A DNA stretch of 64,000 nucleotides from assembly GCA_019802505.1 (NCBI GenBank), contig JAFMOC010000105.1:875001-939000 (forward strand), written 5' to 3'. Position 1 is the first letter of the stretch, and each line of letters opens with the position of its first letter. Position numbers and translations under genes: made by a program. This DNA comes from Corydoras sp. C115. Its lineage: Eukaryota > Chordata > Actinopteri > Siluriformes > Callichthyidae. Below are positions 1 to 18,400 of this stretch, in pieces. The notes under the pieces are model-generated. The model was not told the origin of the DNA and did no database searches. It worked only from the letters and a program-made list of their open reading frames with translations.

Positions 1-1894
1 GGTCCATTCGAGACTATGACCTGGACTATTTCACAAACTGGTCTATGCAGATGTGTGTAGTTCTTTTGCATATACATTTGCAACAATCCTGCTGTAGAAA
101 ATTTGAATTGTGAAGGTGAAGGAGCGAATCAATAATGTAAAGTAAACATTCAGCGTTCACAATTCTGCCCTTTTGTCATCGTCTGTGTGAAAACAAACTA
201 TGCAGCTGGGAAGAAAAACATTTTGGAAGCTTTTTATTCCCCAACATGTGCCATGGGGCAAGAAATAAGTGAAAAATAATAGAGGGGTGAGGATGGAGAG
301 TGAGGGAGAGATGACAAACAACAGAAAAAGTCTACAATCTGCATGTGAGAGAGTGAGACATTAGATCATTAGCTCACTATGCTGGGTTTCATCATTAGTG
401 GAGCAAGCCAGCTTTGTCATTAATCACACAGCACAACACAACTTCTCTTTAATAATGGAAACACACACACGCACACATCTACAAATAAATACATACGTTC
501 ACTCACAACCCAAGCCTCTGAGGGCCCTTCACATCAGAAAGCGCTCTCCTCCCTGCCCATCCAGCTGAGCAGGCGGCTTTTGTTTGCATGGAAGAAAAGA
601 ATCTACGCGGGAAGCAGTCTAAAAAGCCATAATGGTGCTTCAGATGGCTGGAGAGCTGGGAGGAGGAAGGGGAAATCTTAATGAAAGTAGCACCCACCTC
701 ACCTACAGACCTTTAACCCTTTAGCTGCTTTCCGTTTTGCTTAGATACAAATTTAAACGCGGAAGGTGGGTCTGAGATTTTGATTGGCTGAGCGAAATGC
801 CTGCAGCATCTTAACAGAGCATCATTAATTTTATACCACAGCGACGCATTCATATTGTTTCAGCAAGTCATATTTGTTTACATTTACATTTAGTCTTTTA
901 TCCAAACTTTTAGTGTTTTATCTTACAAATAAGAAAAACACAAGTCAGTAGTTATTTACATGCAGTAATTTACAGATATTTCAACAACTCAATTCTTAGT
1001 TAATATTTGTCAAATGATGCTAACTCCCAAAAAACCTACATTGTCACTTGAAAATAGTCCATTATTATTATTTATATAAATATAATAAAAACAGTGATGG
1101 ATTTTATAATGTCTAATGTCTTAATGGTATGATTTTTATCATGGGGAAAAAAAAAGCTCAAACACATAACGTATCACCTTAATAAATCCCAATGAAACAC
1201 CATGTCTCTTTGCTAATTGCTGTAAATGACAATTTTATTAGCACTCATTTCAGAATCACAAACGCTTTATATGAAAAACTATGCAATAAATGCTTAAACG
1301 CATGTATCAAAGCTATTATCTCACTAATCAAGACCGTATGCATAGTCTGCACCATGTTTAACTGGCAGGTGGAGATTTGAGGAATGTGGGTTCTACTCTT
1401 AAGACATAAATGTGTTTATCTAAAAAAAAAAAAAAATCTTTGTGTAGATGAACATTTAATGTGTGTGAACATGCCTTTATTGTAAAAATTAAAGACAGTC
1501 ACAAAATGCAGCAGAAATAAATAACAATGCTTTGGTATTTACATTTATTTATAGTAATAAAGCAAAAAAAGAGAAAACTAGTGTTTTTGGCAGTGATCAT
1601 AGCTTTTACTTAAAAAAAAAAGAAAAAAAAAAACTAGCAGCCGTTGAACTGAATAAGCCCCACATTTTTTTTATTATTATTACTATGCACTAAATGCTTT
1701 TATAGTATAAACAAAATTGGGTAATAAATACTACACATTACAGATAGTATATGGGATACAATATTACTAAAAAAATAATTTCTTTACAGAATCTGCTGTG
1801 ATAAACATTTCTGTAAAAATAAAATCTAAACATTCAGTGTAGATTTATTTGCTATTTTGTAGAGGCAGTTTTTCACTGCTAAAGGCTTCATTCT
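1..1894. other. intergenic, no gene seen
   Basis: AT-rich non-coding sequence. The stretch from about 500 to 830 is more complex and GC-richer than its surroundings and could be a conserved regulatory element, but no coding signature, splice pattern or known motif supports more. Short poly-A runs occur near 1420 and 1615. Confidence 0.5.
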
Positions 1895-2049
1895 TTATAT
1901 ATATATATATATACATATATATATACCCAGCGATGGATTGGCGCCCTGTCCTGGGTCTATCTGCCCAGCGCCCGAGACGTTCTCCCCTGGATGGGCATGG
2001 GGAACCCCACCGCGACCCTAATAGAGGATAAAGCGGGAGATAATGAATG

Positions 2050-2125
<76 letters not shown>
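1895..2125 (+). repeat. 5'-truncated SINE (1926-2050) inside a (TA)n microsatellite
   Basis: The 3' third of the window's SINE family starts abruptly at CCCAGCGATGGATTGG and runs to the GATAATGAATGAAT tail. (TA)n tracts flank it on both sides (about 1895-1925 and 2054-2123), so it probably inserted into a TA array or nucleated one. Confidence 0.8.
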
Positions 2126-8319
<6,194 letters not shown>

Positions 8320-8330
8320 AGATTACATAT

Positions 8331-8446
8331 TCCATCCATCCATCCATCAATTATCTTCCACTTTATTCTCTACTAGGGTCGCGGGGGTGACGTTTTGGGT
8401 GCTGGGCAAATACACCCAGGACAAGGCACCAATCTATCGCTGGGCA
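8331..8446 (-). repeat. 5'-truncated SINE with a clear target-site duplication
   Basis: Minus-strand copy of the 3' end of the SINE (ATTATCTTCCACTTTATTCT on plus) that stops at CTATCGCTGGGCA. The 12-bp direct repeat AGATTACATATT flanks it (8320-8331 and 8446-8457), as expected for target-primed reverse transcription. Confidence 0.85.
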
Positions 8447-8502
8447 GATTACATATTATAAAGTATAAGTACAAGTTGTTATTATTATTATTATTATTAT
8501 TA

Positions 8503-8533
<31 letters not shown>

Positions 8534-8612
8534 GTAGTTTGTCTTTACATTGAAGTGACTAAAAAAAATTATCTTGCACATGTTATTAGTTTAGTTCAGC
8601 AGTGTTTTGATG

Positions 8613-8846
8613 CTAATTATCATTTGCACTTAACATCCCCTGCATCTCGCGTTCTTGTCCAGGAGTAGCCTTGGTAACGCTTTCCCATCTTGGCAATGTT
8701 CGGTAAAAGTGCTCGCCATGTAGGTCATCTCTTACTGCACCAAGATTATCAGGAGTGTAAACGCAGAATATGACATATTGCACTTCATCGCATTGTAAGA
8801 TGGTTGTCAACCAGTTTGATGGAGTTTGCCACTCGATAGTTGGCAA
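8613..8846 (-). pseudogene. unrecognised coding-like relic, 77 codons
   Basis: The minus strand has an open frame with balanced, protein-like composition (for example LRDLHGEHF-type charged segments, RTLPRWESVTKATPGQERE) and much higher complexity than the neighbouring AT-rich DNA. It has no splice sites or promoter that I can see. It may be a fragment of a transposon protein or a processed pseudogene. I do not recognise the family, and chance cannot be excluded. Confidence 0.25.
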
Positions 8847-9003
8847 GAAAATTCTTGACCGATTTCCAAGTGCTTTTCTCTCCCACCATCAGCTCGTCCT
8901 ACTGATCACCATTCATCTGATTCCATAAGTAGATCGACTAATATGGCATTTAATAATTTGAATTATCAGGGACCAGGTTGGAGGGAAAAAAAAATCAGAC
9001 ACT

Positions 9004-9141
9004 GGTTTTCCAGTTTCCTCCCAGAGTCCACAAGCATGAATTCAAGGTAAATTGGCTGTTCTAATTCATCCCTGTCTAAGTTAGTGCTCTGCAATGGATT
9101 GGCACCCTGTCCTGGATGCATCTTCCCAGCCCCTGAAATGC
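9004..9141 (+). repeat. degenerate SINE fragment
   Basis: Matches the middle and 3' part of the SINE (TTTCCTCCCAGAGTCCA, then GGATTGGCACCCTGTCCTGG) with many substitutions and no tRNA-related head. Confidence 0.7.
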
Positions 9142-10074
9142 TCAAAATTTATACCAAATGGGTAAAAAAAAATTACATTGTGTTAAATAGTTTTTTTTTT
9201 AAATATGTATTTCTGTTTTCCACTTATCCTTTTCTTTGTATTTCTCCCCTTTATATGGCTTCAGAAGATGCATAATGTTTAGAAAAGTCAGAATATCTTT
9301 TGATATGTCTTCACTCATTAGCAAATGAAAATTCTAAAAAGACTGATTTCGGTATTCATGGAAAACAGATTTTTTCAGGAGGTCACGATGTCGAGGAACC
9401 TTAGATAAGATCATATAGTCTAGTGTCTGCCTGAACCCTTTTATCAGGCCTGCAATGCACTCTGGGTAAGATAAGGGCACTCACTGGACATTAGAACCTT
9501 CTCCCTCCTCACTGTTTGCCGACCCACATCAAAGTATGCATACACGAGCCCAACAGCTGCGTTAGTCATTGACAAATTAAGCAGCGACTCCTCTGGTCAA
9601 GGATATCTTTTCCTTCAAAACACACACACACTTTCCTTTTTAGACTTTACACAAACCGTCCGGCTCCCTGCACTGCCTCAAGGTGTTTTTGGGAGTAATT
9701 ACTCCTGGATAATGACAGCCAACGCTGCAGCAGGCTGTAAACAGCAGGAGACTCGTAAAGTGGCTGTGACCAGTGAAGGTGTGAATGTTGTGTGGTTAGA
9801 AGGCTGCCCACACACGGGCCCGCACACACATTTCGAGCTTTAAAAAGAGTGTATGGTCACTTTTATGTGGGACCAGTACGAAGATTTACCTGAAAGTCAA
9901 CTTGATTGCTGTAACTTGTTTTGATTGTTAAGGATAATTTATTTATTTAATGCAAGAATCAATTTGTTTTAGTTGCATTTGGTTACCGTCGCAGCATTTT
10001 CACACTAAATTATACCGGCAATAACAAGGGGATAAATGCCAATTCGAAGAAGTAATAAATAAAATTAATATTAC

Positions 10075-10404
10075 TGGATGGCACGGTGGTTTAGTGGTTG
10101 TCATGTTCTCCTCTCAGCGCTAGGGACTCCTGGTTCGAATCCCAATCTGAGTGGAGTTTCCATGTTCTCCCCGTGTCTGCGTGGGTTTCCTCCGGGTTCT
10201 TCGGTTTCCTCCCAGTGTCCAAAAACATGGATCAAGTCAATTGAATTCTCCAAATTGCCCCATATAGAGTATATTTGTGTGCATGGCTCTGTGAGTGAGC
10301 GTGTGCCCAACGATAGATTGGCGCCTTGTTTATCTGCCCAGCGCCTGAGACATTCTCTCCTGGATGGGCATGGGGAACCCCCCCCCCCTAATTGAGGATT
10401 GATA
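10075..10404 (+). repeat. full-length tRNA-derived SINE
   Basis: Starts at GGCACGGTGGTTTAGTGGTT (tRNA-like A box region), has a GGTTCGAATCCC B box, the CATGTTCTCCCCGTGTCTGC core and the GGATGGGCATGGGGAACC tail. The 8-bp direct repeat AATATTAC flanks it (10067-10074 and 10405-10412). Confidence 0.9.
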
Positions 10405-11416
10405 AATATTACCAAATGCATATTGCTACCGGATCCTGAACTAATGTTATTAATGCCAATATTTATGGTTTCATTTGTAGTACAATTTATCATCAAAAAA
10501 CTACTACAGAAGCATTACGTTTACTAACAAAGACAAATACCAACACTTAACATTTCTGTTCAGTTATTGAATAGTGTTATAAAATACCAAAATTCACTTT
10601 TCAGTAATAAACATAGTCATAAGTACTTTAGGGATCAGTGTTGAGTGACTTCCAGCAACAAAGTCAGTATAAGTGTCACATGGACCAGTCTCTGAGTAAT
10701 TTTATTTAGTACATCTAGAGTCAAAAGAGTCAAGAAATGAAAGAAATCCCCGACAACAGACGGATGTGGGCCACATTTGGCTGGGATCTGGCACGGCTGC
10801 TGCACTGCTGGCACTGACCAACTGCGTGTGAATCAAAAGTGGACCTCATTTAAAAGCATTGCCCCAAAACACATTAGATTTGAACAGACTTTATATCGTC
10901 TCGCTCCATTGTCTGGTTCTCCACTGTAGTCCACCTGTTTTCTTGTTGTTGTTAGTTCTCTGGTTCTCTGTTTTCTATTGGTTAAAACCATCACAGAACA
11001 GGTATCATTTGGGTGGTGGATTGTTTATTGTCAGTTCTGCAGTGACACTGGTGTGGTGAGGGGGTTTTAGTGCCACAGTGCTGCTGTAGTTTCTTTTAAA
11101 CACCTTATTGACACGGCTGGGATAGGAATAATGCATCCACCAAATAATCCCTGCTCTGTGATGGTACTATTGGGGTCTTGATCATTACAGAACAGAGTAA
11201 AGGGACGTCCTCAGTATGTACTATAGACCACAAGCAGATGGACTTTGTAGTTTTACAATGTAGTCCATCTTTACAGTAAGTGGAACTGATGACATGGACA
11301 ATAAGTGCAGCAAAATTGAGGCAAGTCCAAATAAAACCAATAGCACCAGTTTACAGCTAAAACGTACAAACAATATGAACAAGTTAAATATGTCATTATA
11401 CATAGTGTTCTTAACA

Positions 11417-11474
<58 letters not shown>

Positions 11475-12165
11475 CTATTAAATAATTTCAAATCATACGC
11501 CAAACCTTCAAATCTCGGATGACCTGAATAAACCTGATGCAACCAAAAAAATCCAGGACCCATTGTCAGAGCTGTTTGACATCACTTTTAAAACTTTCTG
11601 ATCTCAAATCTATTTATATCACATTACCTCAGAGCCAGTTCCAAGACACCCCCTTCCCCTTGAAAGTGTCAATTGTTCGCCACACAATGCGACTGACAAT
11701 CTGTTTACGAAGGGAGTTTCCTAAAGAGAAAGGACTCACCTGGGTATTTACTCCCAGAGTAAAGAGCACATATAAATAGATTAATCTAACAGCTGGGAGA
11801 CAGTAATGGGTTTATTTTAGATCAGGAAGGGAGCCGAGGCGTCATGGCTGTCTAAGGTTCTTCAGACTTAATCCTAAAAAAAGAAGTGTTGGAAGTCAGA
11901 CTGTTCTGCACTTCAGAAAGTGGCACCATTTGTGTTGATGTGCTATTGTAAAGTTTTGAAAAGGAAGGAAGTTGGAAGAGATTAATAAAATAGACATATT
12001 ATGTGTTACTGAGAATACTAAATAAAATTCTTGCTATGTCTGTGTTTAAAAAAAAAAAAAGAAAAACAGGCTCTTAATACAAATAATGCTGAATAAAAAT
12101 GTATACATTTATGCTGTACACATTATATAAACACTGTTTTTAGACCCTTACAAGTTATTTATTTT
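10405..12165. other. intergenic, no gene seen
   Basis: Holds a degenerate interspersed repeat at about 11036-11330 (listed separately), a (TA)n array at 11420-11471 and a complex block at 11540-11790 without gene structure. Confidence 0.5.
11036..11330. repeat. degenerate interspersed repeat, copy 1
   Basis: Phrases such as CTGCAGTGACACTGGTGTGG, ATCCACCAAATAATCCCTG and AAGTGGAACTGATGACATGG resemble a dispersed repeat I have seen widely in otophysan fish non-coding DNA. Related phrases recur at 14270-14640 in this window. I cannot give a secure family name. Confidence 0.5.
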
Positions 12166-12343
12166 TGGTGACAAAGTGGTTAGCACGTCCACTTCTCAGC
12201 ACTGGAATTCAGGTTCGAATAGAGTAGGTTTTCTCCAGGTTCTCTGGTTTTCTCCCACAGTCCAAAAATATGGATTCAAGGTGAATTGGCTGCTCTAATT
12301 TGCCCCTATCTAATTTACTCCTGTATAGTGTGTGTGTATGCTC
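12166..12343 (+). repeat. degenerate SINE, 5' part
   Basis: Head and core of the SINE family (AAGTGGTTAGCACGTCCAC, then CTCCCACAGTCCAAAAATATG) with changes. Its 3' part is replaced by the start of the minus-strand SINE that follows, so the second copy probably inserted into the first. Confidence 0.75.
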
Positions 12344-12350
12344 AACATTC

Positions 12351-12712
12351 ATATTCATTCATTCATTATCTTCCGCTTTATCCTCTATTAGGGTCGCGGT
12401 GGGGTTCCCCATGCCCATCCAGGGGAGAAGGGTTTGGGTTCGGGGCAGATACACCCAGGACAGGGTGCCAATCTATCGCTGGGCACACACTCACTCACAC
12501 AGACATGCATGCATACACACTCTATATGGGGCAATTTGGAGAACTCAATTGACTTGACCCATGTTTTTGGGCTGTGGGAGGAAACCGGAGAACCCGGAGG
12601 AAACCCACGCAGACACGGGGAGAACATGGAAACTCCACCCAGATGGGGATTCGAACCGGGAATCCCTAGTGCTGAGAGGCGAACGTGCTAACCACTAAGC
12701 CACCGTGCCGCT
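12351..12712 (-). repeat. full-length tRNA-derived SINE
   Basis: Complete minus-strand copy: ATTCATTATCTTCCGCTTTA tail on the left, and on the right GATTCGAACCGGGAATCC and CCACTAAGCCACCGTGCC, the complement of the tRNA-like promoter. Confidence 0.95.
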
Positions 12713-14269
12713 ACCGATCATATTGATATATTTATATTTAATGTAGAATTGGTTTTATCTGATAGTCTGTTTCTGTGACAATGATGAAAAACACTTAGTT
12801 TGCCAAACTGACTGCAGCATTCCATCACTGCCTCTGAAAGGTCAGGTAAACACGCCTATGTGCAACTGCTGTGCTACTGAGGAATCTGAATACACGATTT
12901 ACTGTCATGTTGCACACAAACAATTCATGACAAATAGCCGGTGTGTCCAAAATGTAGATGTTGGTCTGGACGACAGGAAGGATTATTCGTTAAGCAACAT
13001 ATCAATCCAGACAGCAAACTCTCAGAGCTTCGTTTTGGAAGAACAAACCTTACATATGGCAGAGACAAACGCGTTTGCAAACATCTTCTATAAGTGTTTG
13101 AGCCAGCGTAAAGTGTGGTGTTCAATAAGAAAAGATAATTGCCCTCTTCGCAAAGGGAAACTCGTTTTAAACCTCAAATTTGATTTTCCCGAAAGGATTT
13201 GAGAAAGTCCAATGACGGGAAATGCACCATTCATTCGACGGGATTTCATATGCTTCGCGTAGCGCAATGGGGAGTGCCTGTGGGGCCGTGTTGAAATAAA
13301 ACAACTAGCCGTTGACCATTTATCACCGTTTCCTATTCATCACGCTAATTGTTTGGGCGCTGGAGCATGTTTGCTTTGGAGAGAGGCGGCTTGATTTTGG
13401 TACATGAAGTTACTCCACTGTAGCCCACAGCTGTAAAAAATTTTAGCCTTCTCTAACTGCCGGAAAAAAGAGCCGTCTCTGCTAAATTTATGACTCCCAC
13501 AAATCAATTAAAATTTTCTCTTGGAGAGAGAGCTGGCCTGTCTCTTCTTGTCCCCCTTATAGAAAATGACATGCCTCAGACTATGAAAAGCCTTTTAAAC
13601 AACACTGTGGTCTGTCAGGGGAAAAAGGCCTATTCTTTCAAACCATGGGAGCCGTATGCTTGGCTGTGTGTGTGTTTGAGTGTGAGTCGTGTCTCTTGAC
13701 AGTATTTAGAATACACAGAGAGATACAGGGAGGATGAAAGGCTTTCGGGGATGCTGATTTCAAGTTATCGTCGAAATGCCCGAGTGCCGGTAAACACTAG
13801 AACGCTGGGTGGCCTTGTGAAAGTTTAAACAAAAAAGGGAGACGCACACTCAAATATTTCTTCTCCTTCAGAACACAGTTGGAAACCAGAGCCGGTAGAT
13901 GGCCATCCACGACAACCCGCCACAAACAAGCAGTGGATGTTGTGATACATCACATGAGATCACGCAGGGTATTAGCAACAACCCTGGCGCCTCAACCTCA
14001 CACAATAGACCGGACCCCATCGGGGTCCTCATCAGGGTCAGCCTCAAGTCTTTAGGAGATTTTATACATACATCAGAAAGAATATACATTTGTTTTTTAG
14101 GTACACTTCTTTGTGTCTCTTCTCACTTACCGTTTTATCAGTTGCACCTGTCGGTGTCGTTCTACAGTTACAGACTTCAGTTCGTCTGTTTGCTTTGTTA
14201 GTCCCCTCTCTAACACACAGATCGCCCACATCACCACCAAAGAGCAGGTTTTTTTTTCTTAGGTTGGGA
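12713..14269. other. intergenic, possible conserved non-coding block
   Basis: Non-repetitive, relatively GC-balanced sequence, especially 12850-13480. A plus-strand frame (12858-13202) is open but has no family signature, splice context or promoter. A conserved regulatory element is the more likely reading; only cross-species alignment could tell. Confidence 0.35.
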
Positions 14270-14890
14270 GTGATTTTCAGCACTGTAGCGACACCCGCAT
14301 GGTGTTTTAGTGTGTAGTGCAGGGCTGCTAAATGTTAAACTTAACCAAGCAAAAATGTCCTTCCTCCAACATCCTTTACACACTGCAAAGTGGTCCACTG
14401 ATGAAGGACTAGAGGATGACTAACAAACTGCACAGCAACAACTGAGCTACTGACTACCAGCGAATACACCAATTAAAACACCACCAACATGTCACTGCAG
14501 TGCTGAAAATCATCCACCATCCAAATAACACCCACTTTTTGGTGCCTGCGGTCTTTACGATTAGAGGAACTACATACGTAAAGAAACAGATGGACGGTCT
14601 GTAAGTGTAAAACTATGCAATCCAAGTTAACATTTATTTATCTAACACTTGTTGATTAGTGGTGGTCCTAATACTGGCCCCTGGAGACATGTGTAGTTTA
14701 CTTTGTGCAGTCAGCGTATTAATTATTTACACAGCCAAACCGATAGCATCTGTTATATAGGACTGAAATCACTGGAGTGCAGATCTCATAATGCTTAAAA
14801 TGCAACATTTTGGTGAGTGGAATAATAAAACACACAATAAGTGTAACAAGAGGTGTAACCAATAAAGTGGCGGTGAGTGTATGAACACTT
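14270..14890. repeat. degenerate interspersed repeat, copies 2 and 3
   Basis: Shares phrases with 11036-11330 (ACTGCAGTGCTGAAAATCAT, ATCCACCATCCAAATAACAC, GAAACAGATGGACGGTCTG). It is followed at about 14803-14890 by a further piece (AGTGGCGGTGAGTGTATG). Family name uncertain. Confidence 0.45.
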
Positions 14891-14982
14891 ACATTTTAAA
14901 CATACATCTAAAATAGGGTCGTGAAGGTTGCTGGAGTTGCTACCCTTACTAATTAGGTGAGAGTCGAGAAAACCCTAAAAAT

Positions 14983-15046
14983 GTCCTCAGTCCAATATTG
15001 GACAGATGTGCAGACAAACACATCTGTCCAACATTGGACTGAGGAC
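14983..15046. repeat. long inverted repeat with 28-bp arms and an 8-bp loop
   Basis: The left arm 14983-15010 begins GTCCTCAGTCCAATATTGGA; the right arm 15019-15046 is its reverse complement with a single mismatch. The loop is CAGACAAA. A third, direct partial copy (TTGGACAGATGTGCAGACAA) follows at about 15050-15076. Confidence 0.95.
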
Positions 15047-15076
15047 CTTGTTGGACAGATGTGCAGACAAACACAT

Positions 15077-18000
15077 TTAGACACAAGGGAATTTGAGTAA
15101 CAATAAATTATCTCACATGTATTGTTGGACTTTTAAAATATGAGATTCAGAAGGAAACCACTGCCGAGGGAAAAAATGGGAGAACATGCAAACCCTGCAC
15201 AATAATCACACCATGCCAAACTACAGATTTATTTAACATTACTATAAGGGCTTGTCTATGTTCTGACACTTTAACCCCTGCACCTCAGTCAGAAAACAAA
15301 TAAAATGCTCACAAACAAGATTTTAATTGTTAAATGTTTATTATATCTCATAATAAGATTCTCATGGCTTGGTTCTACTGGTGCTGAAACACATGTACAA
15401 GTTAAACTTCGTCGCCGGATTGCTTACAAAATGAATACAGCTTTCTCAGTAGATTTAATAATAGAATATAAACTGTAAAGCAAGGGAAATCAAACAGACA
15501 AGGATGATCTGTGACAAAATGTAAAAGTCTATGTTCTAAAAACAAATAAATGAGGGAATTAAAATGCAACTCAATATAAACGTTTAAGGTAATTGAACTG
15601 GTTTGGACTATATAATATAAATATAAAAGTATAAAAATGGATATTAATGTTTAGTAGATGTGACAAAAAAGGGACAAAGGTAATTAATTGCCATGTCAGA
15701 TTTTTCTTTGACTTAATAATTAAAGTTAAAAATTTTCTGGAAACATGTAATGATTTACTATATTTTTTTTACTGCAATAATGCAGAAAATCATTTTATAC
15801 CATTTAAATTGACATTGCTTATTTCTTAATTAATTTCAAAAGGCATAGCTCTAACAATGTGTCCCAACCATACATTTCCAAAAAAAAACATGTTAATGAC
15901 AATAAACATATATATATTTTTTTTTTTTGTTAGGGGGGGGGGGGGGTTTGCATAGAATTGCATGATTAAAAAGATTAAAATATTTTTCAGAGATGAACTG
16001 AATAGAACATTTAAAACGGGTGCAGAAAGAGCAAAATGAAAATAATAAAGGAGAATCTTTTGTCTGTCAGTATCTGTGTTTATTGACCCTGAGCATGTCG
16101 TGTCTAAAAAGTTGTAATTAATTTGAGGTTTATTTGAAGAAATGTTAAGTACATATATATATTCAGATTTGGTATTAATTATGCGTTTATTTGCTGTGAT
16201 GTGTAAAATGAGAAATACACACTACATGTGATACGCTTTTTATTTCCAGTAAATAGTTTATGCTGCACGTTCAAAAGTTAATTGCTGCTTGTGCTTGGAG
16301 CAAATAATGAGTATAGTCAAAAGAGAACGTTGGATTGGCTGTATACTGCTAATAACTGTTTTCTTGGCATTTGTTGTAATGTAATGAAAATTCTCTTTCC
16401 TAGACTTGCTTAATTTTTTTTTTTTTAGGAAACTAAGGGCAATATTTTCCATTTCCATTAATAAATCATAATGCCAAGAGTGAACAACATAATACGTATG
16501 TTTTGCTGTGTTCTGCACATTTATCAAGACCTTTCATAACTTTATAATACCACGACTGAAATCAAATTCATTATTAGAAAGAAATGTTTAACAAGCTTAA
16601 AGAGTCAACATATATTTGATCATAAATTTCCTCTTTTTGATCCTGTGGGATTAACAATCACACTCATATTCCCCCTCTGATTGTGCTAAAGCCATAAAGT
16701 CATATATACAGTTGCCGAAATCCCAAAGCTGGAGTTCCAGTTGGCTTTCCTTTCAGGTTACTCTAAATATCCGAGAGCAGGTAGTGTTCCCTGTCTGGCT
16801 TACATTCTCGTCTCTTCTGGTGCCAAGCAATTCTGTAACTCAGAACAATTATCGGTGCATGGCTTCTGGCTGAGAACAGCCAGGTTTTGTTATTCCTTAT
16901 TGGAGCTGGTGCTGGAGACTTAAGAGCGTTTAAAGTCGGTTGAGCTGCTCGTTGCTATCTGAAACTAGCCGCCTGCAGATTTCTCACCATGGGGCAGCAG
17001 GTCTGGCGGCACTGAGATTAATACAGTCATAAGGGTCACAAGACAGGCAAAGTGGCACAGTTCCTAGTTGTAAAGAGTTGGGTGACAAACCAATCACAAC
17101 AGATGGAATTACAATGGTACCATAGTAGTTGCTAAGCATTTAAAACGATTTTGACTCACTTTTAATAGCTTATAATTGCCTTTAATGTGTTTGCTTTTAT
17201 AAAAGTTAAAGCAGGAACATAGAATAACTCCTGCTTGGCTTGCTAATAAGCTCTAAATGTTGAACAACAGTGCCCCCCAGAGAGAATTCAACCACCGAGT
17301 TCAGTGTACTAGGGCAGTGGAATTTCTGTCTTTATTTTCTTGGAATTGGAAGCAGACTAAGTAAACTCACATGGTAATGATTTTCTTTCTTCTGTTGTTT
17401 TTATTATCTATACATTTTGGGTTCAGCGTTACTTATGTTCGCATATAAAGCTTGGTTCACAAGGAATACTTTGGCCTCCTGTTTGTAAGCGACACCAAAG
17501 CTCAAGCGTATTATCTCCAGACATGAAGGCAGAAGCTGTCAGCAGTGTGGTCATTAAAATAGAACAGAGTTAACAATGGTGCATTGTATCCCATCCCACA
17601 TTATTCCGGAAGGAAGTCATGCAGCGAAACAGGAAACCTGAGGCTCCATATATCTAACCACTCATCATGTATGAGGTCACACATTCAATCTACTGCAAAG
17701 ACCGAAACTGCACTACCATAATAAATTCGACATCAAAAAACTGTTGTGTACGCCATGCTGCGCTACACTGTTTAGAGTCACGGTGGGGAGATCATAACAA
17801 AGGCAGAGTACACAACTGGAGTGTAGATCATCATTACCTGTAAATGTATAACCAACTAAATCATCTGAATCTATTCTTTATTTAATTAAAAAACCTCAGT
17901 TATGGGTGAATACAGTAATGGTTTACTTTGAAAGAGGAAATGTGAAGACATTTTAAAAATACATATTTCTAAATTATTGAGGTTATTGGTTATTTTGTTC

Positions 18001-18301
18001 TGATAAGACAAATTAAATGAACCCAGACTTGTAACACGTTGGCTTAAAGATATCAAGGAGGACACCCTGAGGAATCTGTCCTCCACATTCAACTCATCTG
18101 TGCAGTGAAACACACACATATACACACACTGGGTGAACTAACCACATGTGCCCAGAATGGTGGGCAGCTTTATATACGGTGCCCAGAAGGCAATTGGTGC
18201 CCTTGGCTTTCTATATTGACAAAATTGACTTTTTAAAAATATAATGTAAAATTGTTAATATATTCAAATTAGTGAGTTGTGATGAATAATGAGCTGTTTA
18301 G
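15077..18301. other. intergenic, no gene seen
   Basis: AT-rich. Contains a faint SINE-core echo near 15160-15220, a poly-T/poly-G junction at 15917-15946, and a more complex stretch at 16620-17060. No exon pattern is visible on either strand. Confidence 0.5.
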
Positions 18302-18400
18302 TTCTTCACTGATGGACTGGCACCCTGTTCTTCATGTATCTGTCTAATGTCTGAAATGTTTTCCCCTGGATGGGCCAAGGCTGAACTCACGAACTTAGTT
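18302..18400 (+). repeat. SINE 3' fragment, degenerate
   Basis: GATGGACTGGCACCCTGTTC and TTTTCCCCTGGATGGGCC match the 3' half of the SINE; the rest is missing. A 26-bp tandem duplication ending in GTAGTGTGTGTTTGTGA follows at about 18444-18497. Confidence 0.7.

Larger units (their letters stand above)
8447..10074. other. intergenic with an (ATT)n/poly-T tract and a SINE fragment
   Basis: Contains an (ATT)n run followed by poly-T (8478-8527), a degraded plus-strand SINE piece (about 9004-9141), the coding-like relic listed separately, and a complex block at 9380-9830 that I cannot assign. Confidence 0.5.

Noticed and set aside
10101..10496. Frames within SINEs on both strands (also at 12286, 25138, 27578, 48043, 53691, 58956)
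   Set aside because: They recur wherever the SINE core occurs and translate repeat sequence such as VFGLWEETGEPGGNPR.
12858..13202. Plus-strand 114-codon frame
   Set aside because: No family signature, splice context, promoter or paralogue; chance frame in a GC-balanced block.
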